DNA of 51,984 nt from assembly GCA_947448325.1 (NCBI GenBank), contig CANFMK010000002.1, positions 1 through 51,984 on the forward strand, written 5' to 3'. Shown here piece by piece: positions 1 to 9,856 of this stretch (within the stretch, counting starts at the first letter, position 1; each line of letters begins with the position of its first letter). The position numbers and the translations under genes are program-made. The notes under the pieces were generated by a model. That model did no database searches. It was not told the origin of the DNA and saw only the letters and a list, made by a program, of their open reading frames with translations. This DNA is from Comamonadaceae bacterium. Its GTDB lineage: Bacteria > Pseudomonadota > Gammaproteobacteria > Burkholderiales > Burkholderiaceae_C.

Positions 1-3000
1 ACGACTACGAAGCCAAACTCAAAGAGTACGGTGACGAGTTCCAAGCCAAGATGGGCGCTGAAGGTATCAAGGACTTGCTGCAAGGCATTGAAATTGAATC
101 CGAAATCGAACGTCTGCGTGGTGACTTGACTGGCTCTGAAGTCAAGGTCAAGAAAAACTCCAAGCGCTTGAAAGTGCTGGAAGCCTTCAAGAAATCAGGC
201 ATCAAGCCCGAGTGGATGGTCCTGGAAGTGCTGCCCGTGTTGCCACCGGACTTGCGTCCTTTGGTGCCACTGGACGGCGGCCGTTTTGCGACCTCCGACC
301 TGAACGATCTGTATCGCCGCGTCATCAACCGCAACAGCCGTCTGCGCCGTTTGCTGGAGTTGAAAGCGCCCGAGATCATTGCACGCAACGAAAAGCGCAT
401 GTTGCAAGAAGCCGTGGACAGCTTGCTGGACAACGGCCGTCGCGGCAAAGCCATGACCGGCGCCAACAAGCGCGCCTTGAAGTCTTTGGCCGACATGATC
501 AAAGGCAAGTCAGGCCGCTTCCGCCAGAACTTGCTGGGCAAGCGCGTGGACTACTCCGGTCGTTCAGTCATTACCGTGGGCCCAACCCTCAAACTGCACC
601 AGTGCGGTTTGCCCAAGTTGATGGCGATCGAGCTGTTCAAGCCGTTCATCTTTGCCCGTCTCGAGTCCATGGGCATTGCCACCACCATCAAGGCGGCCAA
701 GAAAGAAGTCGAAGCCGGTACACCGGTGGTCTGGGACATCTTGGAAGAGGTCATCAAAGAGCACCCCGTGATGCTCAACCGTGCACCGACGCTGCACCGT
801 TTGGGTATCCAGGCCTTTGAGCCCTTGTTGATCGAAGGCAAAGCCATTCAATTGCACCCCCTGGTTTGCGCCGCGTTCAACGCCGACTTTGACGGTGACC
901 AGATGGCCGTTCACGTGCCTTTGTCGGTGGAAGCACAGATGGAAGCGCGCACCTTGATGCTGGCTTCGAACAACATCTTGTTCCCGGCCTCGGGCGAACC
1001 CTCGATCGTGCCTTCGCAAGACGTGGTGCTGGGTTTGTACTACACCACCCGTGACCGCATCAACGCCAAGGGCGAAGGCCTGATCTTCTCCGACATCGGT
1101 GAAGTGCAGCGCGCGTTGGACGCCGGCGTGGTTGAGCTGACCGCCAAGATCAGCGTGCGCATGACCGAGTGGACCAAGAACGCCGAAACCGGCGAGTTTG
1201 ATCCCTCCGTCTCCATGGTCTACACGACCGTGGGCCGCGCGCTCTTGTCTGAGATCTTGCCCAAAGGCCTGCCCTTCTCCAACCTGAACAAGGCTTTGAA
1301 GAAGAAAGAAATCTCCAAGCTGATCAACACCTCTTTCCGCAAGTGCGGTTTGAAAGAGACGGTGGTGTTTGCCGACAAATTGCTGCAAAACGGTTTCCGT
1401 TTGGCGACACGCTCAGGCATCTCGATCGGTATTGACGACATGTTGGTGCCGCCCGAAAAAGGCAGCATCATTGCCGACGCAGAAAAAGAAGTCAAAGACA
1501 TCGAGCAGCAATACGTCTCCGGTCTGGTGACTTCCGGTGAGCGCTACAACAAGGTGGTGGACATCTGGGGCAAAGCCGGTGACTCCGTCTCCAAGGTGAT
1601 GATGGACCAGCTGCGCAAAGAGCGCACCATCGACCGCCATGGCAAAGACGTCGAGCAAGAATCCTTCAACTCGATCTACATGATGGCCGACTCCGGTGCC
1701 CGCGGTTCTGCAGCGCAGATTCGCCAGCTGGCCGGTATGCGGGGCCTGATGGCCAAGCCCGATGGCTCCATCATCGAAACGCCCATCACGGCCAACTTCC
1801 GTGAAGGTCTGAACGTGTTGCAGTACTTCATCTCGACCCACGGTGCGCGTAAAGGTCTGGCCGACACGGCGTTGAAGACCGCCAACTCGGGTTACCTGAC
1901 CCGTCGCTTGGTCGACGTGACGCAAGACTTGGTTGTGACCGAGCTCGATTGCGGCACGTCGGATGGCTCGCTGATGCGCGCCATCGTCGAAGGCGGTGAA
2001 GTGATTGAATCGCTGCGTGACCGTATCTTGGGCCGTACAGCAGCCGAAGATGTGTTGGATCCTGAAAACCGCACAGTCTTGGCCAAAGCGGGCGTGATGC
2101 TCGACGAAGACCTGATTGACGTGCTCGAAGCCGCCAACGTGGACGAAGTCAAAGTGCGCACTGCACTGACTTGTGCCACACGTTTTGGCTTGTGCGCCAT
2201 GTGCTACGGCCGCGACTTGGGTCGTGGCGGTTTGGTCAACAACGGTGAAGCGGTCGGCGTGATTGCCGCCCAATCCATCGGTGAACCGGGTACCCAGCTG
2301 ACCATGCGGACCTTCCACATCGGTGGCGCGGCTTCGCGTGCCGCAGTGGCCTCCAGCGTGGAAGCCAAGTCCAGCGGTTTGATTGGCTTTAACGCCACCA
2401 TGCGCTATGTGACCAACAGCAAGTCTGAGTTGGTGGTGATTGCCCGTTCCGGTGAAATCATCATCCACGACGAACACGGCCGCGAGCGCGAGCGTCACAA
2501 AGTGCCGTATGGCGCGACGTTGACGGTCAAAGCCGACCAGGCCATCAAGGCCGGCGCTATTTTGGCCAACTGGGATCCATTGACCCGACCCATCATCACG
2601 GAATTCGCCGGTAAGGTGCAGTTCGAGAACGTGGAAGAAGGCCTGACTGTGGCCAAGCAGCTGGATGAAGTGACCGGTCTGTCCACCTTGGTGGTGATCG
2701 ATCCCAAGCGCCGCGGCTCGACCAAAGTGGTGCGTCCACAGGTCAAGCTGATCGATGCGGCTGGCAAAGAAGTCAAGATCCCAGGCACCGATCACTCGGT
2801 GACGATTGGCTTCCAAATCGGCTCTTTGATCCAGGTGCGTGATGGCATGGACGTGGGCCCTGGCGAAGTGCTGGCGCGTATCCCGGTTGAAGGTCAAAAG
2901 ACCCGAGACATCACCGGTGGTTTGCCCCGTGTGGCCGAGTTGTTCGAAGCCCGCAGCCCGAAAGACAAAGGCATGCTGGCCGAGATGACCGGTACCGTGT

Positions 3001-3728
3001 CGTTCGGCAAGGAAACCAAAGGCAAAGTGCGTTTGCAGATCACCGATCCAGAAGGCAAAGTCTGGGACGAGTTGATCCCCAAAGAGAAAAACATCTTGGT
3101 CCACGAAGGCCAAGTGGTCAACAAAGGCGAAAGCATTGTGGACGGCCCCGCCGACCCACAAGACATCTTGCGCCTCTTGGGTATCGAAGAGCTGGCCCGC
3201 TACATCGTGGACGAAGTCCAGGATGTGTACCGCTTGCAAGGTGTGAAGATCAACGACAAGCACATTGAAGTGATTGTTCGTCAGATGCTGCGCCGCGTGG
3301 TCGTGGAAAACGCTGGCGATTCGAACTACATTGCTGGCGAACAGGTGGAGCGCTCTGAAATGCTCAACACCAACGATGCGCTGCGCGCTGATGGCAAGAT
3401 CCCTGCGACCTTCACCAACTTGCTCTTGGGTATCACCAAAGCTTCGTTGTCGACCGACTCTTTCATCTCGGCCGCTTCCTTCCAGGAAACGACCCGCGTG
3501 CTCACCGAGGCTGCCATCATGGGCAAGCGCGACGAGTTGCGTGGTTTGAAAGAAAACGTCATTGTGGGCCGCTTGATTCCAGCCGGTACCGGTTTGGCTT
3601 ATCACAAAGCCCGCGCCGCCAAGGACGAGATGGACGAGGCCGAGCGCCGTGCCATTGCCGAAACAGAAGCCAGTGAATTGGCCGATGCGCAGCAATTGGT
3701 GGCCGATGCCGACCAAGCCAGCGAGTAA
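1..3728 (+). CDS. rpoC: RNA polymerase beta' subunit, 5' end outside window
   Basis: This is the 3' part of the gene for the beta' subunit of RNA polymerase; the frame is open from base 3, so the true start lies before the window. The catalytic magnesium-binding motif NADFDGD is encoded near base 880. The bridge-helix/trigger-loop region ([20 protein letters not shown] and the following [20 protein letters not shown]) is at about 1770-1900, and the second zinc site cysteines (CGTSDG, then [11 protein letters not shown]) are at about 1950-2205. Roughly 1,240 of the usual ~1,400 residues are present, and the C-terminus looks complete. A strong terminator follows, consistent with the last gene of a rpoBC operon. 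Nothing is odd in it. Identification is secure. Confidence 0.98.
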   Translation, partial: DYEAKLKEYGDEFQAKMGAEGIKDLLQGIEIESEIERLRGDLTGSEVKVKKNSKRLKVLEAFKKSGIKPEWMVLEVLPVLPPDLRPLVPLDGGRFATSDLNDLYRRVINRNSRLRRLLELKAPEIIARNEKRMLQEAVDSLLDNGRRGKAMTGANKRALKSLADMIKGKSGRFRQNLLGKRVDYSGRSVITVGPTLKLHQCGLPKLMAIELFKPFIFARLESMGIATTIKAAKKEVEAGTPVVWDILEEVIKEHPVMLNRAPTLHRLGIQAFEPLLIEGKAIQLHPLVCAAFNADFDGDQMAVHVPLSVEAQMEARTLMLASNNILFPASGEPSIVPSQDVVLGLYYTTRDRINAKGEGLIFSDIGEVQRALDAGVVELTAKISVRMTEWTKNAETGEFDPSVSMVYTTVGRALLSEILPKGLPFSNLNKALKKKEISKLINTSFRKCGLKETVVFADKLLQNGFRLATRSGISIGIDDMLVPPEKGSIIADAEKEVKDIEQQYVSGLVTSGERYNKVVDIWGKAGDSVSKVMMDQLRKERTIDRHGKDVEQESFNSIYMMADSGARGSAAQIRQLAGMRGLMAKPDGSIIETPITANFREGLNVLQYFISTHGARKGLADTALKTANSGYLTRRLVDVTQDLVVTELDCGTSDGSLMRAIVEGGEVIESLRDRILGRTAAEDVLDPENRTVLAKAGVMLDEDLIDVLEAANVDEVKVRTALTCATRFGLCAMCYGRDLGRGGLVNNGEAVGVIAAQSIGEPGTQLTMRTFHIGGAASRAAVASSVEAKSSGLIGFNATMRYVTNSKSELVVIARSGEIIIHDEHGRERERHKVPYGATLTVKADQAIKAGAILANWDPLTRPIITEFAGKVQFENVEEGLTVAKQLDEVTGLSTLVVIDPKRRGSTKVVRPQVKLIDAAGKEVKIPGTDHSVTIGFQIGSLIQVRDGMDVGPGEVLARIPVEGQKTRDITGGLPRVAELFEARSPKDKGMLAEMTGTVSFGKETKGKVRLQITDPEGKVWDELIPKEKNILVHEGQVVNKGESIVDGPADPQDILRLLGIEELARYIVDEVQDVYRLQGVKINDKHIEVIVRQMLRRVVVENAGDSNYIAGEQVERSEMLNTNDALRADGKIPATFTNLLLGITKASLSTDSFISAASFQETTRVLTEAAIMGKRDELRGLKENVIVGRLIPAGTGLAYHKARAAKDEMDEAERRAIAETEASELADAQQLVADADQASE

Positions 3729-3760
3729 GCCCGGACCGGGTGACCGGTTGCGCTGACCCA

Positions 3761-3798
3761 AGCCCCTGGACCGCTGAGCGTGGTCCAGGGGCTTTTTT
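3761..3798 (+). terminator. Intrinsic terminator after rpoC
   Basis: A perfect 12-bp stem AGCCCCTGGACC / GGTCCAGGGGCT (3761-3772 and 3782-3793) with a 9-base loop runs into six T. It lies 32 bp after the rpoC stop and 30 bp before the next start. Confidence 0.93.
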
Positions 3799-3828
3799 CA
3801 AACAAGGCATTGAGATGGGAACAAGACC

Positions 3829-4383
3829 ATGACAGGGCTGATTGTGGCGGCGTTGGTTTTCTTTTGGGCGGTGGGCGCTTACAACCGCTTGGTGCGTTTG
3901 CGCGCGGCCTGTTCACAGCAGTTTGCTGTGGTCGATGCGCAGTTTGTGCGCCTGTGGGCGTGGGTGCAAGGCAGTTTGCCGGCCAGCGTGCGCGATGAAG
4001 ACGCTGCACCTGACAAAGCGATCACCACTTTGACCGAAGTCTGGACCGCCTGCGAAGTGTTTGCCGAAAGCCTGGCCCAAGCCCGCGCCACGCCCTGGTT
4101 GGCCGCGCCGATTCAGCGTGTCAACATCGCCCGTGTGCAATTGTTCAAATTGCTGCGGCAAGAAAAAGACTTCCATGCCGCCGACGAATCGGCTTGGTTC
4201 AGCGCCCCTTTGCAAAAGAAATTTGAGCGCTTGAAAACCCAGTCCTGGCCCATGATCGTGGCCTATAACCAGTCAGTGCAAACCTACAACGATGCGATAG
4301 CTGAATGGCCGGCGCGCATTTTGGCGCGCCAGTTCCGGTTTGAAGCCGCCGCCAAACTCGACAGCGCCGATCCTTTGGCTTGA
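3829..4383 (+). CDS. LemA-family-like membrane-anchored protein
   Basis: A 184-residue protein with one N-terminal membrane segment (residues 2-16, GLIVAALVFFWAVGA) followed by YNRLVRLRAACSQQFAVVDA. This matches the N-terminal signature of LemA proteins, in which a single anchor is followed by helices. The C-terminal part (YNQSVQTYNDAIAEWPARIL) also fits the LemA pattern YNxxVxxYNxxIxxFP. The rest is helical and rather divergent, so it is a distant member. The function of LemA proteins in bacteria is not settled. The stop overlaps a possible TTG start of rsmB, suggesting the two are co-transcribed. No signal cleavage site is seen, so the bulk probably faces the periplasm from an uncleaved anchor. 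Confidence 0.7.
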   Translation: MTGLIVAALVFFWAVGAYNRLVRLRAACSQQFAVVDAQFVRLWAWVQGSLPASVRDEDAAPDKAITTLTEVWTACEVFAESLAQARATPWLAAPIQRVNIARVQLFKLLRQEKDFHAADESAWFSAPLQKKFERLKTQSWPMIVAYNQSVQTYNDAIAEWPARILARQFRFEAAAKLDSADPLA

Positions 4384-4391
4384 AACCCAGC

Positions 4392-5747
4392 ATGCCCTCC
4401 ATGTCCCCAAGTTCTCCGGCTGCGCGATCTTCAGCGACCAGTGTTCCTTTGTGGCAACTGCTGCAAGGCACGGCAGGCGTGGTGGCCGCAGTGCGAAGTG
4501 GCCGGTCCTTGACCGCCTTGTTGGATGCGCAGCCGCCCGCGCTGCGCCCTGGCGTGCAGGCCTTGTCTTTTCAAGTGATGCGCTGGTTGGGGCGCGCTCA
4601 GGCGCTGCGTGTGCAACTGGCCCGCAAAGCGCCACCAGCGCCGGCGGATGCCTTGTTGTGTTCAGCTTTGGCGCTGTGTTGGGACGATACCCTGGCACCT
4701 TATTCGGCTTTCACTTTGGTAGACCAAACGGTGGAGGCTGCGCGCAAAAACAAGGACACGCGCGCCCAGGCCAACTTCATCAATGCTTGTTTGCGCCGGT
4801 TTTTACGTGAACGCGCTGAATTGATTCGCGTGACCGACGCCGATCCGATCGCACAATGGAACCATCCGTTGTGGTGGATTCACAAGGTCCAAGCGGATCA
4901 CCCCGCTCAATGGCCCAGCATTTTGACGGCCTCGCAGTCGCCTGCGCCGATGACGCTGCGGGTGAATGCGAGCCGCAGCAACGTGACCGACTACCTGACC
5001 CATTTGCAAGCCGTGGGCTTGAGCGGGCATGCGGTGGGCGAGTTCGGCATTGAATTGACCAAAGCCGCGCCCGTGCAGCAATTGCCCGGTTTTGCGCAGG
5101 GCATGGTCTCGGTGCAAGACGCGGCAGCCCAGTGGGCGGCGCCCTTGCTGCTGCAAGGGCTCGACACCACACAAAGTTTGCGGATTTTGGATGCCTGCGC
5201 CGCCCCGGGCGGTAAAACTGGGCATCTGCTCGAAATGTGCCCCAGCGCGCAGGTGACGGCACTGGATGTGGACCCCGCGCGTTGCGAACGGGTGCAACAC
5301 AACCTGGACCGGTTGCAAGTCCAAGCCCGAGTCATCGCGGCCGATGCCGCCCAGCCTGCCAGTTGGTGGGATGGCGCGCAGTTTGATGCGATTCTTTTGG
5401 ACGCGCCCTGCACGGCCTCGGGCATTGGACGCCGGCACCCCGATGTGCGATGGCTGCGCCGCGAAAGTGACGTGGGGCAATTGGCTGCCATTCAAAAAAA
5501 GCTGCTGCAAACCCTGTGGCCCCTGCTCAAACCGGGGGGGCATCTGGTGTACTGCACCTGTTCGATTTTCTTGGCAGAGGGTCACAGTCAAATCCAAACG
5601 TTTCTTCAGCACAACACTGACGCAGTCTTCTTGCCCTCTCCAGGACATTTGATGCCCCAAAATCGCACGATGAGCCCGTCTGTCCAGGACAATCAGACGG
5701 GTGAACACGATGGGTTTTATTACGCACGGCTGCAAAAGCGTCCTTGA
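4392..5747 (+). CDS. rsmB: 16S rRNA (cytosine-967-C5)-methyltransferase
   Basis: RsmB methylates C967 of 16S rRNA with S-adenosylmethionine. The N-terminal ~150 residues are a NusB-like RNA-binding domain. The C-terminal Rossmann domain shows the SAM motif ILDACAAPGGKTGHLLEM (from about base 5188), motif IV LDAPCTASGIGRRHP and motif VI VYCTCS, which carries the catalytic cysteine. I chose the ATG at 4392; a TTG at 4380 overlapping the previous stop and an ATG at 4401 are alternatives. It lies 8 bp after the LemA-like gene and 16 bp before the DUF4390 gene, so all are probably one operon with ntrYX. Confidence 0.95.
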   Translation: MPSMSPSSPAARSSATSVPLWQLLQGTAGVVAAVRSGRSLTALLDAQPPALRPGVQALSFQVMRWLGRAQALRVQLARKAPPAPADALLCSALALCWDDTLAPYSAFTLVDQTVEAARKNKDTRAQANFINACLRRFLRERAELIRVTDADPIAQWNHPLWWIHKVQADHPAQWPSILTASQSPAPMTLRVNASRSNVTDYLTHLQAVGLSGHAVGEFGIELTKAAPVQQLPGFAQGMVSVQDAAAQWAAPLLLQGLDTTQSLRILDACAAPGGKTGHLLEMCPSAQVTALDVDPARCERVQHNLDRLQVQARVIAADAAQPASWWDGAQFDAILLDAPCTASGIGRRHPDVRWLRRESDVGQLAAIQKKLLQTLWPLLKPGGHLVYCTCSIFLAEGHSQIQTFLQHNTDAVFLPSPGHLMPQNRTMSPSVQDNQTGEHDGFYYARLQKRP

Positions 5748-5763
5748 CACCAAGGCGCTGTGG

Positions 5764-6378
5764 ATGCGCGCAGGGCTGCAGCGCTGTGCACAGTGGCTGC
5801 TTGCATGCGTCTGCATTTTTGCAAGCGCGCTCTCCAGCGCTTGGGCGCAAGCCCCCGCGATTGAATTGACCGAGTTGCGTGTTGAGCGGTTGGACAATGC
5901 GATTGTGCTGACCAGCAATGTGCGCTTGGAGTTGGGTGCCGCCGTTGAAGACGCCTTGCTCAAAGGGGTGGCCATTCATTTTGTCGCCGAAGCCACCGTC
6001 ATGCGAGAGCGCTGGTACTGGTATGACACGCGCACCACAGGGGCTACTCGCCGCTACCGCCTGGCCTATCAGCCGTTGACACGCCGTTGGCGCTTGACCC
6101 TCTCCAGCGAAGCCACTGGCGCGCTGGCCGCCAGTGGCAGTTTGTCGCAACAATTTGACAACTTGCCAGACGCTTTATCGGCCATCCGGCGAAACCTCAA
6201 TTGGAAAGTGGCTGATGTCTCAGACATCGACGTCGATACCAAATACAACTTGAATTTCCAGTTCCGTATCGATACCTCCCAATTGCCACGCCCGTTTCAA
6301 ATCACCGCCGGTGGTCAAAACGAGTGGAACTTGGCTTTGAGCCGAAGCGTACGTTTGTCTAACGACTTGGTGCGTTGA
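5764..6378 (+). CDS. DUF4390 secreted protein
   Basis: A protein of 204 residues. With the ATG at 5764 it begins with a clear Sec signal peptide (MRAGLQRC, then a hydrophobic stretch, cleavage likely after SSAWA), and an AAGG lies about 8 bases upstream, which decides the start over the GTG at 5701. The mature part is beta-rich (IELTELRVERLDNAIVLTSN; RWYWYDTRT; YQPLTRRWRLTLS), matching the DUF4390 family of periplasmic proteins that sit directly before ntrY in many betaproteobacteria. No enzymatic motif is visible and the role is unknown. Its stop is one base from the ntrY start, so it may be a periplasmic partner of that sensor; this is inference from context. Confidence 0.8.
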   Translation: MRAGLQRCAQWLLACVCIFASALSSAWAQAPAIELTELRVERLDNAIVLTSNVRLELGAAVEDALLKGVAIHFVAEATVMRERWYWYDTRTTGATRRYRLAYQPLTRRWRLTLSSEATGALAASGSLSQQFDNLPDALSAIRRNLNWKVADVSDIDVDTKYNLNFQFRIDTSQLPRPFQITAGGQNEWNLALSRSVRLSNDLVR

Positions 6379-6379
6379 G

Positions 6380-8698
6380 ATGAGCGATCTCAAATCAAAG
6401 ACACTGCAAAGACGCCTGAAAGGCTCACCGGGTGTGCGCTGGATGGTGGGTTTGGTCTCCGTGTTGATGGTGCTGATTGCCCTGCTGCTGTTGGTGCTGC
6501 TGACGCAAGCGACCAGCAACCGTGCCTTGTACGACGAGAACTATGAAAAACTGTACATCGTCAACCTGGTGGTCGCGACCTTATTGTTGATCGGGATCGT
6601 GACGGGCCTGGTGCGTCTGCTGGTGCGACTGCGCCAAGGCCAATTTGGTTCACGCTTGCTGGTGAAGTTGACGGCCATTTTTGCGCTGGTGGGCGTGGTG
6701 CCCGGCGGTGTGATTTATGTGGTGTCTTACCAATTCGTGTCGCGCTCGATTGAAAGCTGGTTCGATGTGAAGGTCGAAGGGGCACTGAACGCTGGCCTGA
6801 ATTTGGGCCGCGCCACTGTGGACACCCTCAGTGCCGATTTAGCCAAGCAAGCCCGCTCGGCAGCACAGCAACTGCTGGAGGTGCCTGAGCCCAGTGCGGG
6901 TTTGGTGCTGGACCGCATTCGCGAACAAATGGGGGCGAATGACGCGGTGCTCTGGACTGCCAAAGGGCGCTTGATCGCCAGCGCCGGGCAATCACGATTT
7001 CAACTGCGTCCCGACCGACCCAGTTCAGAGCAAATTCGCCAAGTGCGCAACAAACTCAGCATTGAATGGGTGGAGGGCTTGGAAGACAACGCGGCGGGTG
7101 CGCCCTCTGGTCGAATCAAGGTGCTCAGTTTGGTGCCGCAAAACAGTTTGAGTTTGCGCGACGACCCTTGGGTGCTGCAAATCACCCAAGAGCTGCCTGC
7201 CACGCTGGTGGCCAATGCCTTGGACGTGCAAGCGGCCAACCGCGAATACCAAGAGCGCGCCTTGGCCCGTGAAGGTTTAAAGCGCATGTACATCGGCACT
7301 TTGACGCTCAGCTTGTTTTTGGCCGTACTCGGTGCGGTGCTGTTGGCGGTGCTGTTGGGCAATCAATTGGCGCAACCTCTGCTTTTGCTGGCGCACGGTA
7401 TGCGGCAGGTGGCAGCCGGCGACTTGACGCCCAAAATGGCCTTGCAAGGCAAAGACGAGCTGGGCGGGTTGACGCGCTCGTTTGCCGACATGACACAACA
7501 ACTGTCCGATGCCCGCTCGGCTGTGGAGCGCAGCTTGGTGCAATTGGACGCGGCGCGCGGTAACCTCCAAACCATTTTGGACAACCTGACCGCTGGCGTG
7601 ATCGTGCTCGATGCGGCCGGACGCATCCAGTCGTCCAACCCGGGCGCCACGCGCATCTTGCGTGTGCCACTGGCCGCGCGTGAGCATACGGCCTTGATCA
7701 GCTTGCCAGCGATGCAGTCATTTGCCGTGGGTGTACAAGAGCAATTTGAGCTTCTGAGTGCCGACAAAGACAGTCACGAGCTGGACCACTGGCAAAAATC
7801 TTTCGAAGTGCATGCCGCAGGGCAAGGGCTGGACGCCACCGCCGTGACCCTGATTGCCCGTGGCGCCGTCTTGCCCGATGGCATGCGCCTGCTGGTCTTT
7901 GACGACATTTCCGAAATTGTTTCTGCGCAGCGCGCTCAAGCCTGGGGCGAGGTGGCGCGCCGCTTGGCCCATGAAATTAAAAATCCTCTGACCCCGATCC
8001 AGCTTTCTGCAGAACGGCTCGAGCGCAAGTTAGACGGCAAATTGGATGCGCCCGATCAGGCCGTGCTGGTCAAGTCCGTCAAGACCATCGTCGATCAAGT
8101 CGACGCCATGAAGCGACTGGTCAATGAATTCAGAGACTACGCCCGTTTGCCTTCGGCCGATCTCAAACCCTTGGACCTGAACGCGCTGATCCACGACGTG
8201 ATGGGCCTGTATCTGCAAGAGCCGACAGATATGCCAGGCCATGCCCCTATCGCTCTGATGTTGGACGCTGATTGCCCCATGATCCAAGGTGACGAACAGC
8301 AACTGCGCCAAGTGGTGCACAACTTGTTGCAAAACGCCCAAGATGCTTGCGAGGCACAAAATGGCAAAGGGTCTGTGATTTCAGACGCGTCAGGGGTGAC
8401 CGTGAAGACCCAATGGAGCCCTGCTCGGCAGCGCGTGCGCTTTACCGTCACCGATGCAGGTCCTGGATTTGCCCCGAATATTCTGCGACGCGCCTTTGAG
8501 CCCTACGTCACGACCAAGGCCAAAGGCACTGGTTTGGGCTTGGCGGTGGTGAAAAAAATCGCCGATGAACACGGCGCGCGCCTGGACATCAGCAATGTGA
8601 TCGAGGACGATCAAATCAAAGGTGCCCAAGTATCGTTATCATTCAGCATTCCCAAGGGTGCCACTGCATCGGTGGGCATCACAGACACAACCTCCTAA
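6380..8698 (+). CDS. ntrY: NtrY-type sensor histidine kinase
   Basis: A 772-residue membrane sensor kinase. Order seen: three N-terminal membrane segments (about residues 16-40, 54-76 and 91-116), a periplasmic region of about 190 residues, a fourth membrane segment (about 305-330), a HAMP domain (QLAQPLLLLAHGMRQVAAGD), a PAS-like domain (ILDNLTAGVIVLDAAGRIQS), then the HisKA box RRLAHEIKNPLTPIQL with His531 as the phospho-acceptor, and an ATPase domain with GTGLGLAVVKK. This is the NtrY architecture; NtrY senses nitrogen or redox state in alphaproteobacteria, but its signal in betaproteobacteria is unclear. It is 15 bp before the response regulator gene, its obvious partner. Confidence 0.9.
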   Translation: MSDLKSKTLQRRLKGSPGVRWMVGLVSVLMVLIALLLLVLLTQATSNRALYDENYEKLYIVNLVVATLLLIGIVTGLVRLLVRLRQGQFGSRLLVKLTAIFALVGVVPGGVIYVVSYQFVSRSIESWFDVKVEGALNAGLNLGRATVDTLSADLAKQARSAAQQLLEVPEPSAGLVLDRIREQMGANDAVLWTAKGRLIASAGQSRFQLRPDRPSSEQIRQVRNKLSIEWVEGLEDNAAGAPSGRIKVLSLVPQNSLSLRDDPWVLQITQELPATLVANALDVQAANREYQERALAREGLKRMYIGTLTLSLFLAVLGAVLLAVLLGNQLAQPLLLLAHGMRQVAAGDLTPKMALQGKDELGGLTRSFADMTQQLSDARSAVERSLVQLDAARGNLQTILDNLTAGVIVLDAAGRIQSSNPGATRILRVPLAAREHTALISLPAMQSFAVGVQEQFELLSADKDSHELDHWQKSFEVHAAGQGLDATAVTLIARGAVLPDGMRLLVFDDISEIVSAQRAQAWGEVARRLAHEIKNPLTPIQLSAERLERKLDGKLDAPDQAVLVKSVKTIVDQVDAMKRLVNEFRDYARLPSADLKPLDLNALIHDVMGLYLQEPTDMPGHAPIALMLDADCPMIQGDEQQLRQVVHNLLQNAQDACEAQNGKGSVISDASGVTVKTQWSPARQRVRFTVTDAGPGFAPNILRRAFEPYVTTKAKGTGLGLAVVKKIADEHGARLDISNVIEDDQIKGAQVSLSFSIPKGATASVGITDTTS

Positions 8699-8713
8699 GA
8701 CTCTACAGGCAAC

Positions 8714-9385
8714 ATGGCAAACATTTTGGTGGTCGATGACGAGTTGGGCATCAGGGACCTGCTCTCTGAAATCCTGAACGACGAAGGGCATACCGTCGAA
8801 CTCGCTGAGAACGCGGCCCAAGCGCGTGAGATCCGCGGCCGCATTCGCCCTGATCTGGTCTTGCTCGACATCTGGATGCCAGACACCGATGGCGTGACCT
8901 TGCTCAAAGAATGGTCCGCCACCGGGCTGCTGACCATGCCGGTGATCATGATGAGTGGCCACGCCACCATCGATACCGCGGTGGACGCTATCCGCATTGG
9001 TGCCCAAGCCTTTTTGGAAAAACCCATCACACTGCAAAAACTGCTCAAGGCGGTGGAGCAAGGCTTGGCCAGAGAGCAAGTGCGCCAAGCGGTGGCCGCG
9101 CACCAAGAGGCGATGCGTGCACCAGCCGTGACTGCGCCTGCCGCCGAACAGCCTGTGGTGCCCGAGCCCGATGCGGGTCCTGCGGTGTCGCAAATATTCG
9201 ATTTGGATCGCCCTTTGCGAGACGCACGAGACGCTTTTGAAAAAGCCTATTTCGAATTCCACCTCAGCAATGAGGGTGGCTCTATGACACGCGTGGCCGA
9301 AAAAACAGGTTTAGAGCGCACGCACCTGTACCGCAAACTCAAACAATTGGGCGTGGACGTGACACGCAACAAACGCAGCAACTGA
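8714..9385 (+). CDS. ntrX: Short NtrX-type response regulator (receiver plus Fis helix-turn-helix)
   Basis: A 223-residue regulator paired with the upstream kinase. The receiver domain (1-120) has the acidic pair D8/D9, the phosphorylation site D52 (VLLDIWMPDTDG), SGHAT and the conserved Lys in FLEKP. The C-terminus (about 165-223) is a Fis-type helix-turn-helix (SMTRVAEKTGLERTHLYRKL). Between them there is only an Ala/Pro/Glu-rich linker: the ~240-residue AAA+ sigma-54 activation domain of classical NtrX (about 450-470 residues) is missing, with no frameshift or remnant. It therefore should not activate sigma-54 promoters; it probably binds DNA as a phosphorylation-controlled activator or repressor. 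The Fis-like end and the partner kinase make the NtrX assignment likely. Confidence 0.85.
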   Translation: MANILVVDDELGIRDLLSEILNDEGHTVELAENAAQAREIRGRIRPDLVLLDIWMPDTDGVTLLKEWSATGLLTMPVIMMSGHATIDTAVDAIRIGAQAFLEKPITLQKLLKAVEQGLAREQVRQAVAAHQEAMRAPAVTAPAAEQPVVPEPDAGPAVSQIFDLDRPLRDARDAFEKAYFEFHLSNEGGSMTRVAEKTGLERTHLYRKLKQLGVDVTRNKRSN

Positions 9386-9393
9386 CATTGCTT

Positions 9394-9415
9394 CGGACCT
9401 GCGCCAGGTCGTCCG
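9394..9415 (+). terminator. Possible weak terminator hairpin after ntrX
   Basis: GACCTG-CGC-CAGGTC (9396-9410) forms a 6-bp stem 10 bp after the ntrX stop, but no T-tract follows directly, so termination is uncertain. Confidence 0.3.
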
Positions 9416-9444
9416 GTCGTTTGTGTGCTCAGGACGGGTGTTTT

Positions 9445-9475
9445 TCAAAGTAGTCCCTTGCAACTCTGCTATAAT
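9445..9475 (+). promoter_or_regulatory. Probable sigma-70 promoter of tRNA-Phe
   Basis: A perfect TATAAT (9470-9475) lies 12 bp before the tRNA. The -35 is poor; TTCAAA at 9445 with a 19-bp spacer is the best candidate. Confidence 0.55.
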
Positions 9476-9487
9476 TTTGGTCTGCCC

Positions 9488-9563
9488 GGCCCGGTAGCTC
9501 AGTTGGTAGAGCAGCGGATTGAAAATCCGCGTGTCACTGGTTCGATTCCAGTCCAGGCCACCA
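9488..9563 (+). tRNA. tRNA-Phe (anticodon GAA)
   Basis: A 76-base tRNA with encoded CCA. The D-arm TAGCTCAGTTGGTAGAGCA, the anticodon stem GCGGA/TCCGC with loop TTGAAAA (anticodon GAA) and the T-arm ACTGG-TTCGATT-CCAGT are all intact. The acceptor stem GGCCCGG/CCAGGCC has one mismatch, C5 (9492) against A68 (9555). A terminator follows 5 bases after the CCA. Confidence 0.97.
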
Positions 9564-9568
9564 ATTAG

Positions 9569-9602
9569 AACCGCCGTTTTACGCTGTAGAACGGCGGTTT
9601 TT
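9569..9602 (+). terminator. Terminator of tRNA-Phe
   Basis: A 10-bp stem AACCGCCGTT / AACGGCGGTT (9569-9578 and 9590-9599) is followed by a short T run. Confidence 0.85.
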
Positions 9603-9856
9603 CTCATTCTGGCTAGCGTAAAACACGCTGCTGCCACGCTGTTCCTACTTGCTACACGCTGGGGTGCTTGCTAATTGATGCAGCCACCGCAACAGAGCCA
9701 GTATTTAGACAGCCAGCGATACGTGGATGGGGAAAAGTCTGCGTTTCAAAAAACCACCCTCCGTTCGTTTCTCACAGCCCTCCAACCCGCACAACCCACA
9801 GCCATATTGAATCGCCCCGAAGCGATTCAGATGGACGGTGTGTGCGCACCGTTCTC
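9603..9856. other. Gene-free stretch between tRNA-Phe and cbbA
   Basis: About 250 bp without a convincing gene. The only structure seen is a 7-bp hairpin GAATCGC / GCGATTC (9809-9828), 29 bp beyond the cbbA stop on the - strand and without a T-tract, possibly a weak terminator or an RNA-stabilising 3' hairpin. No integrase remnant and no second copy of the tRNA 3' end is visible, so there is no evidence that this tRNA is an occupied attachment site. Confidence 0.4.

Noticed and set aside
1413-3761. 782-codon open frame on the - strand across rpoC
   Set aside because: It is antisense to a certain rpoC, lies in GC-rich codon-biased sequence, is His/Gln-rich and shows no domain; it is a shadow frame.
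9488-9856. tRNA-Phe as an integration site with a mobile element behind it
   Set aside because: No integrase, no repeat of the tRNA 3' end and no shift in gene style follow; the next genes are the cbb operon.
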